A stretch of DNA of 64,000 bases from an uncultured Clostridium sp. (GCA_900553685.1 USEI01000008.1:1-64000); one strand, 5' to 3'; counted from the first letter of the stretch, positions 37,497 through 47,150 are shown. Program-made: numbers and translations. The notes: generated from the letters alone by a model not told the origin.

Positions 37497-38342
37497 TTAT
37501 ATTTGTATTAATAAAACTCCTAAAATTATAAATAAAGAAGCTAATACTTTTTTCTTTACATCTTTTCTCTCTTTTAAAAATATATAGCCAAATAAAACAT
37601 TTAATATAACTGCCAACGCACAAAGTGGAGCTACAACACTTGCAGGACCTAACTCATAAGCCTTTAAAGTTGCCATTATTGAAGTAGACCAAGAAATTGC
37701 TGTTATGATCATCATTTTTTTATTTCCATTTCTAAATTCTGTTTTTAAATCAGAAATCTTTATTTTTTCAAAAATAAAGATCAATATACTAGGAATACCT
37801 AAAGTTATTGCCACATAAAAAGCTAAATTAAAATTATTTGATATATTAACATCTAAAAATAGAGCTATAGTAAAAAATAAATTTGCTAGCATTCCTAAAA
37901 CAACGTATTTATCTATTTTTACAGTACCTTTTTTGTAAAATACTAAAATATTACTCAAAATAATTAAGATTGCACCTACAAATTTACTAATTATAAAAGG
38001 TTCCTTAAAAAATATAAAACCTGCAAAAATCATAAATGCTGTTGAAAGTTGTCTAATAACACTAAAAGTAGAAGCTTCCATTCCACTTCTAACTATTGTA
38101 TTTAATCTATCTACTATTGTGTAAAAAATTATAGATAAACCAAGCAATATGTAAACTCGTATATCTGTTGGAAATGTAATTTTAAAAAATGGTGATAATA
38201 GTAAAATTGAGCCAGCTCCAATCAATTCTAAAATCACAGTTAATGGTCCTGATTTAGTTAAAGATTTTGCAACTATTCTATAACTTTGATCAAATATAAC
38301 AGCTAAAATCAAATATAATATAACAAATATAATATAATTCAT
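37497..38342 (-). CDS. DMT/EamA family transporter
   Basis: Ten predicted membrane helices in about 281 aa from ATG 38342 (MNYIIFVILYLILAV), with TAGGAG 10 nt upstream; an 11-codon extension is unlikely. The two-fold repeat ends in PLTVILELIGAGSILLL and GPASVVAPLCALAVILNVLFGYIFLKER, the latter typical of EamA domains. Substrate unknown (metabolite exporter or carrier). It starts 16 bp after the end of the VanY-like gene. Confidence 0.82.
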   Translation of the reverse strand: MNYIIFVILYLILAVIFDQSYRIVAKSLTKSGPLTVILELIGAGSILLLSPFFKITFPTDIRVYILLGLSIIFYTIVDRLNTIVRSGMEASTFSVIRQLSTAFMIFAGFIFFKEPFIISKFVGAILIILSNILVFYKKGTVKIDKYVVLGMLANLFFTIALFLDVNISNNFNLAFYVAITLGIPSILIFIFEKIKISDLKTEFRNGNKKMMIITAISWSTSIMATLKAYELGPASVVAPLCALAVILNVLFGYIFLKERKDVKKKVLASLFIILGVLLIQI

Positions 38343-38358
38343 AAAATAATATCTCCTA

Positions 38359-39222
38359 TTAAAATTGATTATCAATTAAATATTCTATGTACTCTTCTAA
38401 ACACATGTCCAATTCAGTAATTTTCTTAGCGTGTTCTGCTCCAACATATCTCCAATGCCAAGGTTCAAAATCAACTTTGGTTATATCTTCTTTTTCTCGT
38501 GGATATCTTAAAATAAAGCCATAATTTCTAGCATTTTCTAAAAGCCAAGTATATTCTGCAGTTTTTTCAAAATTATAATCTACATAATTAAAATCTACTG
38601 CTAGTCCTAAATTGTGTTCACTAGATTGGGGTTTATTTATAGTTTGCTCTGTCAAAGTCTCTGCCTCTTCTCTAGACTTACCTTGAGCTAAATATTCCTT
38701 TACTCTATTATCATATAATTCTTTTTGATGATCTATACTCCTATAAGCTGATTGAATCCATATTTTTGATGCACCATCAGCTTTCATTGCTTTTAACATT
38801 TGCATAAGTTCTACTATTATTCTGGAATCAACAGCTCTATATTCATCAATACTTGCTAAATTTACTGTAAAATTTTCTGGCATATCATTTTCAAAATTAA
38901 CTAGTATTAATCTCCAGTCATCAATTTTAATTTTTTTACTAATAATCTCATCAAAAGTATTAATCATAAGATTATCTGCAATTTTACTATCTAATTCTTT
39001 TAAATTTTCGTTAGTTGGTATAACATTTTTTTCATTAATTATATTCTCTTTACTAATATTAGCTTTTACAATATTTTTCTTTTCAATATTTTCTTTTGAA
39101 AAAATTTTGTTATTATTTTCTATAACATTATTTATCAAAAAATATATGCTTAAAAAAGTTATTATAAAAATAATAATAACTACTATTAATTTTATAATAA
39201 AAATATCTTTTGATTTTTTCAT
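38359..39222 (-). CDS. D-alanyl-D-alanine carboxypeptidase, VanY/M15 family
   Basis: 287 aa. N-terminal membrane anchor (about residues 10-32), Lys/Asn-rich linker, then the M15B domain from about residue 95. Motifs: IWIQSAYRSIDHQKELYDNR, the zinc-site SSEHNLGLAVDFNYVD (His and Asp), and FEPWHWRYVG (third zinc His with catalytic Glu nearby). It trims D-Ala-D-Ala from cell-wall pentapeptides outside the membrane. No vancomycin-resistance ligases accompany it, so wall maintenance is the simpler role. Confidence 0.92.
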   Translation of the reverse strand: MKKSKDIFIIKLIVVIIIFIITFLSIYFLINNVIENNNKIFSKENIEKKNIVKANISKENIINEKNVIPTNENLKELDSKIADNLMINTFDEIISKKIKIDDWRLILVNFENDMPENFTVNLASIDEYRAVDSRIIVELMQMLKAMKADGASKIWIQSAYRSIDHQKELYDNRVKEYLAQGKSREEAETLTEQTINKPQSSEHNLGLAVDFNYVDYNFEKTAEYTWLLENARNYGFILRYPREKEDITKVDFEPWHWRYVGAEHAKKITELDMCLEEYIEYLIDNQF

Positions 39223-39318
39223 TTTTCCCCCTAAATTAAATACATAAAGATATTTAAATTTATATACTTATTTTTTAAATAAGTATATATTTATAAAAGA
39301 AATTATATATTTTCAAAT

Positions 39319-40338
39319 CTATAGTATGTCTGTATAAGTAGCTTTAGGAAATACAAGATTAATTTCTGTTCCTTCATTTTCTACTGAATTTATGTTTATT
39401 GCAATCCCTAATTTATCACATAATTTCTTGCATAAATATAAACCAATTCCTGTAGATTTTTTATTAGAATATCTACCATTTGTTCCTGTAAAACCTTTTT
39501 CAAAAACTTTTTCAAGTTCACCACTTTTTATTCCAATACCATTATCATTTATATATAAACTAATATTTTCTTTTCCTTTCTGGGCATATATTTCTAGTTT
39601 TAATTGTTTATCTTGTTTTTTATACTTTATACTATTTTGTACAACCTGATTTAAAATAAAAATAATCCACTTACTGTCTGTTTCAATATAAAAATCTAAA
39701 TTATGTAAATCAATAATTGCTTTTTCCTGAATTAAAATATTTTTATTTTTCTTAATGCATTCATTTACTATTTCTCTCAAATTATTTTTCTTAATAAAAT
39801 AATCTTTCTCAACATTAGTACTTCTTGCATAAAAAAGAGCTTGTTCTATATAATTTTCAATTTTATTTAATTCTTCATCTATACTCTTAGTTACTTCATT
39901 TTTATTATTTTCAATAATCATTTTACTAGTAGTTATAGGTAATTTTATTTCATGTATCCATAATTCTATATACTCCTTATACTCTTCTTGCAAATATTTG
40001 TATTTATTTACATTTTCAAGCATTGATTTATCTACTTCATCTAATACTTCTTTTAATAATTTTCCTTCAACAAAATCTGGTGCCTTTATAATTTCTGTAA
40101 TCAAATACTTTTCTTCTAGTTCTTCTAATAAATTATTCAACTTTTCATAAAATCTCTTTTTTGAAAAGTATTCTATAAATATACCTATAAAATAAACTAT
40201 TAAAATAATGATTAGTATATATAATTTAATAAAAAATTTAAAATTATATATCATTAGAAATATTTCTATCGTTAGTAACGCAAAAATTAGCAAAGAAAAT
40301 CCTATTATTTTCTGTTTAAAAAATTCTTTAAAACTCAT
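39319..40338 (-). CDS. Sensor histidine kinase, BceS-like
   Basis: 339 aa. Two membrane helices (about residues 12-31 and 35-55) with almost no extracellular loop, the layout of intramembrane-sensing kinases. Phosphoacceptor His is in LWIHEIKLPITT (near 128), N-box in ILNQVVQNSIKYKK, G boxes in YINDNGIGIKSGELEKVF and STGIGLYLCKKLCDKL. In Bacillota such kinases usually pair with a BceAB peptide exporter; none lies beside it. It follows the response regulator by 8 bp. Confidence 0.92.
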   Translation of the reverse strand: MSFKEFFKQKIIGFSLLIFALLTIEIFLMIYNFKFFIKLYILIIILIVYFIGIFIEYFSKKRFYEKLNNLLEELEEKYLITEIIKAPDFVEGKLLKEVLDEVDKSMLENVNKYKYLQEEYKEYIELWIHEIKLPITTSKMIIENNKNEVTKSIDEELNKIENYIEQALFYARSTNVEKDYFIKKNNLREIVNECIKKNKNILIQEKAIIDLHNLDFYIETDSKWIIFILNQVVQNSIKYKKQDKQLKLEIYAQKGKENISLYINDNGIGIKSGELEKVFEKGFTGTNGRYSNKKSTGIGLYLCKKLCDKLGIAININSVENEGTEINLVFPKATYTDIL

Positions 40339-40346
40339 ATTTACCT

Positions 40347-41018
40347 CTATTTTAATATATATCCTTGTCCTCTTTTAGTTGCTACTATATCTTTTAGACC
40401 TAAATTTTCTAATTTATTTCTTAATCTTGTTATATTAACAGTTAAAGTATTATCATCAATAAAACTTTCACTATCCCAAAGGTATTCCATTATCTCTTCT
40501 CTTGAAATAATTTCACCTTTTTTTCTTACTAAATAATGTAAAATTTTCATTTCATTTTTAGTAAGTTCTACTTTTAAATTATCTTTTTCTATTATTCCTT
40601 TTGATATATCTAAAATAAAATCACCACAGTTTATTTTGTTTTGCTCATAATTTATTCTTTTAGTTCTTTTTAAAATTGCAGAAATTTTTGCAAGTAAAAT
40701 ATGTATATTAAAAGGCTTTGTAACATAATCATCTGCACCATAATTCATACTTAAAATTTCATCAAGTTCATTGTCTCTACTTGTAACCATAATAACAGGT
40801 ACATCAGATACTTTTCTTAGTTCTCTTAGTATAAATTCTCCATCAACATTTGGTAAGTTTATATCTAATAATATTAAATCTGTTTTTATCTTTATAATAT
40901 CATCAACTGGATTCAAAAATTTTTCTAAAAACTTAACTTCATATCCATTATTACTTAAAAATATATTCAATTCTTTTCTTATTTTTTCATCATCTTCTAC
41001 AATTAAAATTCTATCCAT
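40347..41018 (-). CDS. OmpR-family response regulator, BceR-like
   Basis: 223 aa. Receiver domain with phospho-acceptor Asp in LILLDINLPNVDGE (near residue 52), acidic pocket VEDDEKIR and Lys in DDYVTKPFN. A winged-helix DNA-binding domain follows (LTKNEMKILHYLVRKKGEIISREE, then NTLTVNITRLRNKLE). Partner of the kinase at 39319. Targets probably include envelope-stress or peptide-exporter genes elsewhere. Confidence 0.94.
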   Translation of the reverse strand: MDRILIVEDDEKIRKELNIFLSNNGYEVKFLEKFLNPVDDIIKIKTDLILLDINLPNVDGEFILRELRKVSDVPVIMVTSRDNELDEILSMNYGADDYVTKPFNIHILLAKISAILKRTKRINYEQNKINCGDFILDISKGIIEKDNLKVELTKNEMKILHYLVRKKGEIISREEIMEYLWDSESFIDDNTLTVNITRLRNKLENLGLKDIVATKRGQGYILK

Positions 41019-41048
41019 AATATCACCTTAATAATTATATCATAAAAA

Positions 41049-41089
41049 AACAATTTATATACTCACAAAATAGTAATATATAAATTGTT
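41049..41089 (-). terminator. Terminator of the acetyltransferase gene
   Basis: AACAATTTATA / TATAAATTGTT followed on the minus strand by TTTTTATG, 7 bp after the stop codon at 41096. Confidence 0.65.
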
Positions 41090-41095
41090 TTAATA

Positions 41096-41650
41096 TTAAA
41101 TATGTTTTACTGGTCTACAAGGATTTCCATAAGCAACAACATTTGAAGGTATATCTTTTGTTACTATACTACCTGCACCTATAACTACATTATCACCAAT
41201 TTTAACTCCAGGAAGTACTACAACATTGCCACCTATCCAGACATTATTACCAACTTCTATTGGTTTTGCATATTCCAAGCCTTTATTTCTTTTTTCTACA
41301 TCTATTGGATGTCCAGCAGTATAAAAACCACAGTTAGGTGCTATAAATACATTATCTCCAAATTTCACCTTATTAGCATCTAATATTACTAAATTATGAT
41401 TTGAATAAAAATTTTTACCAATCTCTATGTTATAACCATAATCACAAATAAAAGGTTGTTCAATTCTGAATCCCTCTCCTGTACTGCCTAAAAGTTTTTT
41501 TATTAATTTTTCTCTATTTCCAATATCAGATGGTTTTAAGTTATTATACTCATAACATAAATCTTTTGCTTCTAATCTTTCATTTTCTAATTCTTTATTA
41601 TAGTTTGCATCATATAATTCTCCTGAAATCATTTTTTCTTTTTCGCTCAT
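41096..41650 (-). CDS. Maltose/galactoside O-acetyltransferase family (hexapeptide repeat)
   Basis: 184 aa. N-terminal maltose-acetyltransferase (Mac) domain (KMISGELYDANYNKELENERLEAK), then left-handed beta-helix repeats. Catalytic His is in FYTAGHPID (near residue 115), and IWIGGNVVVLPGVKIGDNVVIGAGSIVTKDIP forms the last coils. Uses acetyl-CoA to acetylate sugars; physiological acceptor unknown. RBS AGGAGGAAAG. Confidence 0.93.
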   Translation of the reverse strand: MSEKEKMISGELYDANYNKELENERLEAKDLCYEYNNLKPSDIGNREKLIKKLLGSTGEGFRIEQPFICDYGYNIEIGKNFYSNHNLVILDANKVKFGDNVFIAPNCGFYTAGHPIDVEKRNKGLEYAKPIEVGNNVWIGGNVVVLPGVKIGDNVVIGAGSIVTKDIPSNVVAYGNPCRPVKHI

Positions 41651-41757
41651 CTTTCCTCCTATAAAATTACATAGTCAAATTTTGTATAATATAAAAATTC
41701 TTTTAATTTCTATTATGTAAAGTCTATCTTATATTTACTTAACCATTAGTTTCTATG

Positions 41758-42891
41758 CTATGAATTTGTATTGTTTAATCTTTTTTCTGTATCTTTTTTT
41801 ATCATAGAATATATTACTGAAAACACTGGTACACCTAAAAGCATTCCTAATATACCAAATAAACTTCCACCAACAGTAACTGCTACTAAAACCCACATTC
41901 CTGGTAAACCAACAGATCCACCTACTACCCTTGGATATATTACATTTCCTTCAACTTGTTGCAATATTAAAACAAATATTATGAAAGTTATTACTTTAAT
42001 TGGCTCAGCAGATAATATTAAAATTGCACCAATTATAATTCCTATAAACGCTCCAACCACAGGAATTAAAGCAGTTACCCCAACTAAAACTCCTATTGGT
42101 ACAGCATAAGGAATTTTTAAAATTAACATACCGATTATACATAAGCTTCCTAATATAGTAGCTTCTAATGCTTGTACTGTTAAAAAGTTTTTAAAAGTTT
42201 TATTAGTTATTCTTCCAACTTCAATAATTTTAATTGCTTTTTCCTTTTTACAATAAGCTTTTATTATTCTAAGTACTTGATTCTTTAGTTTTTCTTTACT
42301 TGTTAAAATATATATTGCAAATATTATTGCAATAATCAAATTTGTAATTAAACCTACCACACCCATAACTAATGAAACAGAAGAACTTAATACACTAGAA
42401 AGGATTTCCATTAATTCATTTTTTATACTATCTGTATCAAAATTCATACCAGATATTAAAGAATCTATTTCTTGAATGTTTTCTGTATTACTATTTATAA
42501 ATTTATTTATTTCTTCAGCATAATAAGGTATATTGCTAACTAACAATTTTATTATATCTATTAATTCTGGAACTATTAAATTAATTATTAAATATAATAT
42601 AAAAGTAATAACAATAATTGCTAAAATTAAGGAAATAAATCTTATTAAATTTTTATTTATAAGTGATTTTCTTTTTTTGTTTTTTATTTTCGACAATTTG
42701 TTTTCAAAAAAAGTCATTGGGATATTTAATATAAAAGCTAAAGCCCCACCTAAGATAAATGGGAAAACTATTTCAATTATTTTTCCAAAAACAGTTCCTA
42801 TTATACCAAAATTATTTATTCCCCAGTAAATAATTATTGCAATTATTATTACTTTTAGTAGATTTCTTAAATCTTTTTTTTCACTTTCCAT
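41758..42891 (-). CDS. AI-2E family transporter
   Basis: 377 aa with about eight membrane helices. Characteristic blocks: PFILGGALAFILNIP near the N-terminus, LTVQALEATILGSLCIIGMLILKIPYAV, and the C-terminal QQVEGNVIYPRVVGGSVGLPGMWVLVAVTVGG. The family includes autoinducer-2 exporter TqsA and Na+/H+ antiporter-like members; the substrate here is open. Monocistronic. Confidence 0.9.
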   Translation of the reverse strand: MESEKKDLRNLLKVIIIAIIIYWGINNFGIIGTVFGKIIEIVFPFILGGALAFILNIPMTFFENKLSKIKNKKRKSLINKNLIRFISLILAIIVITFILYLIINLIVPELIDIIKLLVSNIPYYAEEINKFINSNTENIQEIDSLISGMNFDTDSIKNELMEILSSVLSSSVSLVMGVVGLITNLIIAIIFAIYILTSKEKLKNQVLRIIKAYCKKEKAIKIIEVGRITNKTFKNFLTVQALEATILGSLCIIGMLILKIPYAVPIGVLVGVTALIPVVGAFIGIIIGAILILSAEPIKVITFIIFVLILQQVEGNVIYPRVVGGSVGLPGMWVLVAVTVGGSLFGILGMLLGVPVFSVIYSMIKKDTEKRLNNTNS

Positions 42892-42997
42892 ATTTTTACC
42901 TCATATTATTTCTAAAATTTATAATTTAATTTATATTTGTAAACTCTAATTTTTCAATATATATTTGATATTATTTATAACTCATATCATTATAGTT

Positions 42998-43840
42998 TTA
43001 AGATACTAAATAATATTTTAATTCTTTCATTTTTTCTAAAGTGTCTTTAATGCCTAAGTCATACATCTCTTGCAATTTTTCTGGATCTCTCTCTATTCTT
43101 TTTATATGTAAAGTTTTAGAAGGTCTTATTACAAAAATCTCTTTCTTATTTTCCATATCTATAATTTTTTCTACTGTATTATTGTAATTTTTATATCTAG
43201 TATTTATTGCTTTTATAAGTTTTGGATATCTTCTATAATATAATTTAGCTAATAATTCATTCTTTTTCTTTTTTCTATATTCTATTGGTCTTGTTAATAC
43301 AACAATTATTTTATCATATCCTAATTTTTCACATTTTTTTATTGGTATGCTATCTGTTATTCCTCCATCTAAATATTTTCCTGTTTCTAGTTCAACTATT
43401 TTAGAAACAAAAGGCATTGCAGAACTTGCTCTTAAAGTTTCTATTTGAGCAAAAGCATCTTTTATTTCTACATATTCTGGCTTTCCAGTTTCTACATTTG
43501 TTATCGTTGCATAAAATTTTGTGTTAGACTTTTTATAAGTTTCTCCATCAAATACATCTAATTTTTGTGGAAGTTCATAAAAAGAAAAATCTTTATTTAT
43601 TATATTTCCAGTTTTTATAAGTGAACTAAGCCCCATATATCTTTTATCTTTTGCATATTTTTTATTATAATTTATAGCTCGCCCTCTTTGTTTTGATAAA
43701 TAATTTATTCCAAACAAAGCTCCTGCTGATACTGCAACAATACCATCAATTTTTATATTATTATCTAAAAATACGTCTAAAACTCCTGCAGTATACATTC
43801 CTCTCATTGCTCCACCTTCTAGAACTAATCCTATGCTCAT
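42998..43840 (-). CDS. Patatin-like phospholipase family protein
   Basis: 280 aa. Glycine-rich oxyanion loop LVLEGGAMRGMYTAGVLD at the N-terminus, nucleophile Ser in VAVSAGALFG (near residue 39) and catalytic Asp in YLDGGITDSIPI (DGG motif near 157). Closest in layout to YjjU/RssA-type cytoplasmic patatins. It starts 9 bp after the thioredoxin gene and may be cotranscribed with it. Confidence 0.9.
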   Translation of the reverse strand: MSIGLVLEGGAMRGMYTAGVLDVFLDNNIKIDGIVAVSAGALFGINYLSKQRGRAINYNKKYAKDKRYMGLSSLIKTGNIINKDFSFYELPQKLDVFDGETYKKSNTKFYATITNVETGKPEYVEIKDAFAQIETLRASSAMPFVSKIVELETGKYLDGGITDSIPIKKCEKLGYDKIIVVLTRPIEYRKKKKNELLAKLYYRRYPKLIKAINTRYKNYNNTVEKIIDMENKKEIFVIRPSKTLHIKRIERDPEKLQEMYDLGIKDTLEKMKELKYYLVS

Positions 43841-43849
43841 CCTATACTC

Positions 43850-44155
43850 CTATTTATTTTTATTTAAAAAAGCTTGTAACTCTTTTTTACTAATTAGTCC
43901 CACACTTTTATCAACTGGTTCTCCATTTTTTATAAAAACAAGTGTTGGAACGCTCATAATTCCATATTCTATTGCAAGTTCTTGTTCATCATCAACATTG
44001 ATTTTTAAGAATTTTATATCAGCATTTTCTTTCTCTATTTCTTCAACTATTGGTGACAAAGCTTTACAAGGTGGACACCAAGTTGCATAAAAATCAACCA
44101 ATACATTTTCATTATTTTTTACCTCTTTTTCAAATATATTTTTATCAGCTTCCAT
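43850..44155 (-). CDS. trxA: Thioredoxin with WCPPC active site
   Basis: 101 aa, single thioredoxin fold. The active site ATWCPPCKALSPI (near residue 27) has Pro in place of the usual Gly of WCGPC, which is expected to change redox potential. Cis-Pro loop SVPTLVFIKNGEP is present. First of three consecutive disulfide-redox genes (trx, ccdA, membrane-anchored trx) separated by 9 and 0 bp. Confidence 0.9.
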   Translation of the reverse strand: MEADKNIFEKEVKNNENVLVDFYATWCPPCKALSPIVEEIEKENADIKFLKINVDDEQELAIEYGIMSVPTLVFIKNGEPVDKSVGLISKKELQAFLNKNK

Positions 44156-44164
44156 ATTTACCTC

Positions 44165-44854
44165 CTAAAATCCTAAATAAAACATATAAAATCCTATAAT
44201 TAAAATTATTAAACCAATACTATATTTCAAAATATTACTTATTTTTCCATACTTATTACTTTTAATTATTTTCTTTAAAGTTCCAACTGATGTTCCTGCA
44301 ATTACTGTTAAAATGCTATTTCCTAATGAATATAATAATAATAAAAATATTCCTAGAAACATATTTGCTGTATTAGCCACTAAAGCAAGTAGTACAACTA
44401 AAACAGGAGTCGAACAAGGCGAAGAAAAAATCCCGCCTAAAATTCCAGCAAATAAAGCACCCAAATATCCTTTCTTACTATTATTTGCCTGTAAGTTGAT
44501 AGGTTTTATAAAAGTAATAATTTCAAACATTTGTAAAGACATCATAACCATAATTATTCCAAGCACTATATACCACCAATTATTTGCAAATAACATTAAT
44601 TTTCCTAAAATTCCTGCCATTGCTCCTAAAATTGTAAAAGTTATAGCCATTCCTAGAGCAAAAACTAAAGAAATTTTAAAAGCCTTTTTTGTGTCCTTGG
44701 TATCTACTCCTCCTACAACTCCAATAACAAGTGGTAAGCTAGACAAAGAACATGGTGTTATAGAAGTAAAAACACCAGCTAAAAATGAAATAATTGGTGC
44801 TATCCAGAAATTATTGTTTATAATTTCTGACATATTTTGTAATAATTGTTCCAT
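44165..44854 (-). CDS. ccdA: CcdA/DsbD-type membrane electron carrier
   Basis: 229 aa, about six membrane helices. Conserved Cys in FTSITPCSLSSLPLVIGV (helix 1) and FSSPCSTPVLVVLLA (helix 4), the pair that shuttles electrons across the membrane. Sits between a cytoplasmic thioredoxin and a membrane-anchored extracellular thioredoxin, so it probably carries reducing power from TrxA to the outside protein. Cytochrome c maturation genes are absent. Confidence 0.92.
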   Translation of the reverse strand: MEQLLQNMSEIINNNFWIAPIISFLAGVFTSITPCSLSSLPLVIGVVGGVDTKDTKKAFKISLVFALGMAITFTILGAMAGILGKLMLFANNWWYIVLGIIMVMMSLQMFEIITFIKPINLQANNSKKGYLGALFAGILGGIFSSPCSTPVLVVLLALVANTANMFLGIFLLLLYSLGNSILTVIAGTSVGTLKKIIKSNKYGKISNILKYSIGLIILIIGFYMFYLGF

Positions 44855-45508
44855 TTATTTCATCTCCTTAATTATATTCTTAAGGTCTTCTTCTGATAAA
44901 TAACCCACATGTGATGTATATATGTGTTTTCCATTTTTATCTTTAACTAAATTAAGTCCTAACTCTCCATAATTTTTGGGAGTAAAAGCTGTTCCATCAC
45001 TATTAATGAAAATTTGTGTAGGAATTAAACTAACATCATATCCTTCACATAATTCTGGATATTCCATAACATCACAAACCTTTATTATTGCTTTTCCTCT
45101 TAATTCTTCATTTAATTTTTTTAAGATTGGTTTCATTTCTCTACATGGTGCACAATAATCAGCGCCAAAATCTAAAATTATTGGTAATTTATAGCTTTTT
45201 AATTTTTCTAAATCAAAACTTTCATCTGCCTCAAGCTCAAAATCTTTTTCAGACGTTAAATTATTATTTACACTATTTTGAGTTTCTATATTATTATCTT
45301 CTAAAACTGTATTTTCAATATTCTCATTTTGTACATTATTAACTGAATTATTTACTATATTTTCAAATTCTTGACTATTTTGATTTACATTGTTACTCGC
45401 TATGGCTTCTTTTGAATTCTTTTCTTCAGAATTTTTATAAAACCATATTGTTATTATAATAACTAATATTAATAAAATTATTATTAATGATTTTATACTT
45501 ATATTCAT
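44855..45508 (-). CDS. Membrane-anchored extracytoplasmic thioredoxin-like protein
   Basis: 217 aa. One N-terminal membrane helix (about residues 5-24), an Asn/Glu-rich linker to about residue 85, then a thioredoxin domain with FGADYCAPCREMKPIL (CAPC). IPTQIFINSDG provides the cis-Pro loop. Likely the outside acceptor of electrons from the adjacent CcdA, acting as a ResA/TlpA-like thiol reductase. ccdA begins immediately after its stop codon. Confidence 0.9.
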   Translation of the reverse strand: MNISIKSLIIILLILVIIITIWFYKNSEEKNSKEAIASNNVNQNSQEFENIVNNSVNNVQNENIENTVLEDNNIETQNSVNNNLTSEKDFELEADESFDLEKLKSYKLPIILDFGADYCAPCREMKPILKKLNEELRGKAIIKVCDVMEYPELCEGYDVSLIPTQIFINSDGTAFTPKNYGELGLNLVKDKNGKHIYTSHVGYLSEEDLKNIIKEMK

Positions 45509-45525
45509 AAAACTATTCCTCTCTT

Positions 45526-46419
45526 TTATCTAGACATATTATAATCAGAATTTCCTGCTATATAACTTGTTTCTCCTTTTTCGTCAGATAATTTATTTTT
45601 TCTTGATTTAATATGATTTACTTCACAATATCTATTTTTAAATCTTACTTCATTCTTTAATAAATTTCTCATATCTTTTAAAAAAGTTTTATAAGTTTCA
45701 TCCTCCAAAAACATATTTTCCGGTTTTTCTTTACTATATCTTTTAGTTAATCTTTTAAAAGTAAAATCTAAAAAATCTTCAACATTTTCGTCTGGAGTTC
45801 TCCACTTTCCAACAAAAAAACTTCTTATAAAAACAATTTCTATTCTAGTATTTCTATCAGCTGATGAAACTAATTTTCCATATATACTTCTTGGAACATC
45901 TTCTAAAGAAGAACGATGATCTTCTATTGCTTCTTTTATAATATTTCTTTGCTCATCTGTAAAAAATTTTTTCATATCTTCGTTTTCTATAAAAATTTTT
46001 GCAGCAATCAAATTATGATTTTCATGATCTATATATTTTCCAACATCATGGCAAGCAGTTATCGCATAAATCATATTTTCATCTAAACCTAATTTTAATG
46101 TGCTATTTAAATCAAAACCTCTCCTTATTACTTCTCTAATATGTAATATTCCATGACCTTGATCGTTTTTTTCATATTCAGGAAAAATGTTCCTTTCAAT
46201 ATATTTTTTAAGTTCTGGATTTACATTTTTAGTATAAAAGTCATATTCGTTAATATTATTTGCTTTTAAAATTCGTACTCTAAAGTCTTCAAAAGAATCT
46301 ATATCTGAAGTTTTTACAGTTTTAAATGCCTCTTGTAATAATTCATCTAAAGACATATCTGGATTTTCTTTTTTTACTTTTTCATATAATTCTTTCAATA
46401 CTCTGTCACTTAAATTCAT
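45526..46419 (-). CDS. HD-domain phosphohydrolase
   Basis: 297 aa. HD core: HGILHIREVIRRGFDL, ITACHDVGKYIDHENHNLIAAKIF and a distal Asp in VSSADRNTR, giving the metal-binding residues. A helical N-terminal domain of 95 residues precedes it (SLDELLQEAFKTV). The substrate is unknown; many relatives act on nucleotides. It lies 17 bp from the thioredoxin gene and 14 bp from the pseudouridine synthase, suggesting a loose operon. A deleted relative appears to persist at 60800-60993. Confidence 0.85.
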   Translation of the reverse strand: MNLSDRVLKELYEKVKKENPDMSLDELLQEAFKTVKTSDIDSFEDFRVRILKANNINEYDFYTKNVNPELKKYIERNIFPEYEKNDQGHGILHIREVIRRGFDLNSTLKLGLDENMIYAITACHDVGKYIDHENHNLIAAKIFIENEDMKKFFTDEQRNIIKEAIEDHRSSLEDVPRSIYGKLVSSADRNTRIEIVFIRSFFVGKWRTPDENVEDFLDFTFKRLTKRYSKEKPENMFLEDETYKTFLKDMRNLLKNEVRFKNRYCEVNHIKSRKNKLSDEKGETSYIAGNSDYNMSR

Positions 46420-46433
46420 TTTAACATAACTCC

Positions 46434-47150
46434 TTAATATTTTTCTTGTAGTTTATCTATTTCTTCTTTTGTTAATTCTCTACATTCACCTGGTTTTAAA
46501 TCTTTAGGTAATAATAAATTTCCCATACAAATCCTATGAAGATTTATAACTTTTGCTCCAAAACAGGCAAACATTCTTTTAATTTGATGATATCTGCCTT
46601 CTGTTAAAGTTACAATACCAATTTTTTCGTCTAAAATCTTTAACATGCTTGGCTTGCAAATACCATCTTTTAACACTACTCCTTTTTTAAAAGCTTCTAT
46701 CATCTTTTCTGTCATCTTAATATCTATTTCAACTTTATAAGTTTTTTTAACATGTTTCTTTGGAGATAATATGTCATGTGCAAAATTTCCATCATTTGTA
46801 ATTATCATTAAGCCAGTAGTATCTTTATCTAATCTTCCAGCCGGAAATAAGTCTTTATGAAATAAACTTTCTGGCACTAAATCCAAAACAGTTTTATCCC
46901 TTTTGTCCTCTGTTGAAGAAACATATCCTTTAGGTTTATTTAAAATTAAATAAATTTTATTTTTAATTTTAATTTCTGTTCCATCTATTTCAATTTTTGT
47001 ATTATCAATATCAATTTTTGTATCTGACTTATTAATCTTTTTCCCATTAATACTTATTCTTCCAGCAGACACTAATTTTTTTACTTCTTTTCTTGAATAT
47101 CTACCTTGAGAAGCTATAATTTTATCTAGTCTTTCCAAATTTTCCTCCAA
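46434..47150 (-). CDS. Pseudouridine synthase, RsuA/RluB family
   Basis: 238 aa. N-terminal S4 domain (LDKIIASQGRYSRKEVKKLVSAGRISING) and a catalytic domain with the conserved FPAGRLDKDTTGLMIITNDG carrying the nucleophile Asp (near residue 104). C-terminal LTEGRYHQIKRMFACFG is standard. It modifies rRNA, probably 23S or 16S; which site cannot be told from sequence alone. RBS GGAGGAAAATTTG. Confidence 0.92.
   Translation of the reverse strand: MEENLERLDKIIASQGRYSRKEVKKLVSAGRISINGKKINKSDTKIDIDNTKIEIDGTEIKIKNKIYLILNKPKGYVSSTEDKRDKTVLDLVPESLFHKDLFPAGRLDKDTTGLMIITNDGNFAHDILSPKKHVKKTYKVEIDIKMTEKMIEAFKKGVVLKDGICKPSMLKILDEKIGIVTLTEGRYHQIKRMFACFGAKVINLHRICMGNLLLPKDLKPGECRELTKEEIDKLQEKY

Noticed and set aside
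44313..44903. 196-codon plus-strand ORF opposite ccdA
   Set aside because: Antisense shadow of a gene with strong family identity; the product has no recognisable domain.
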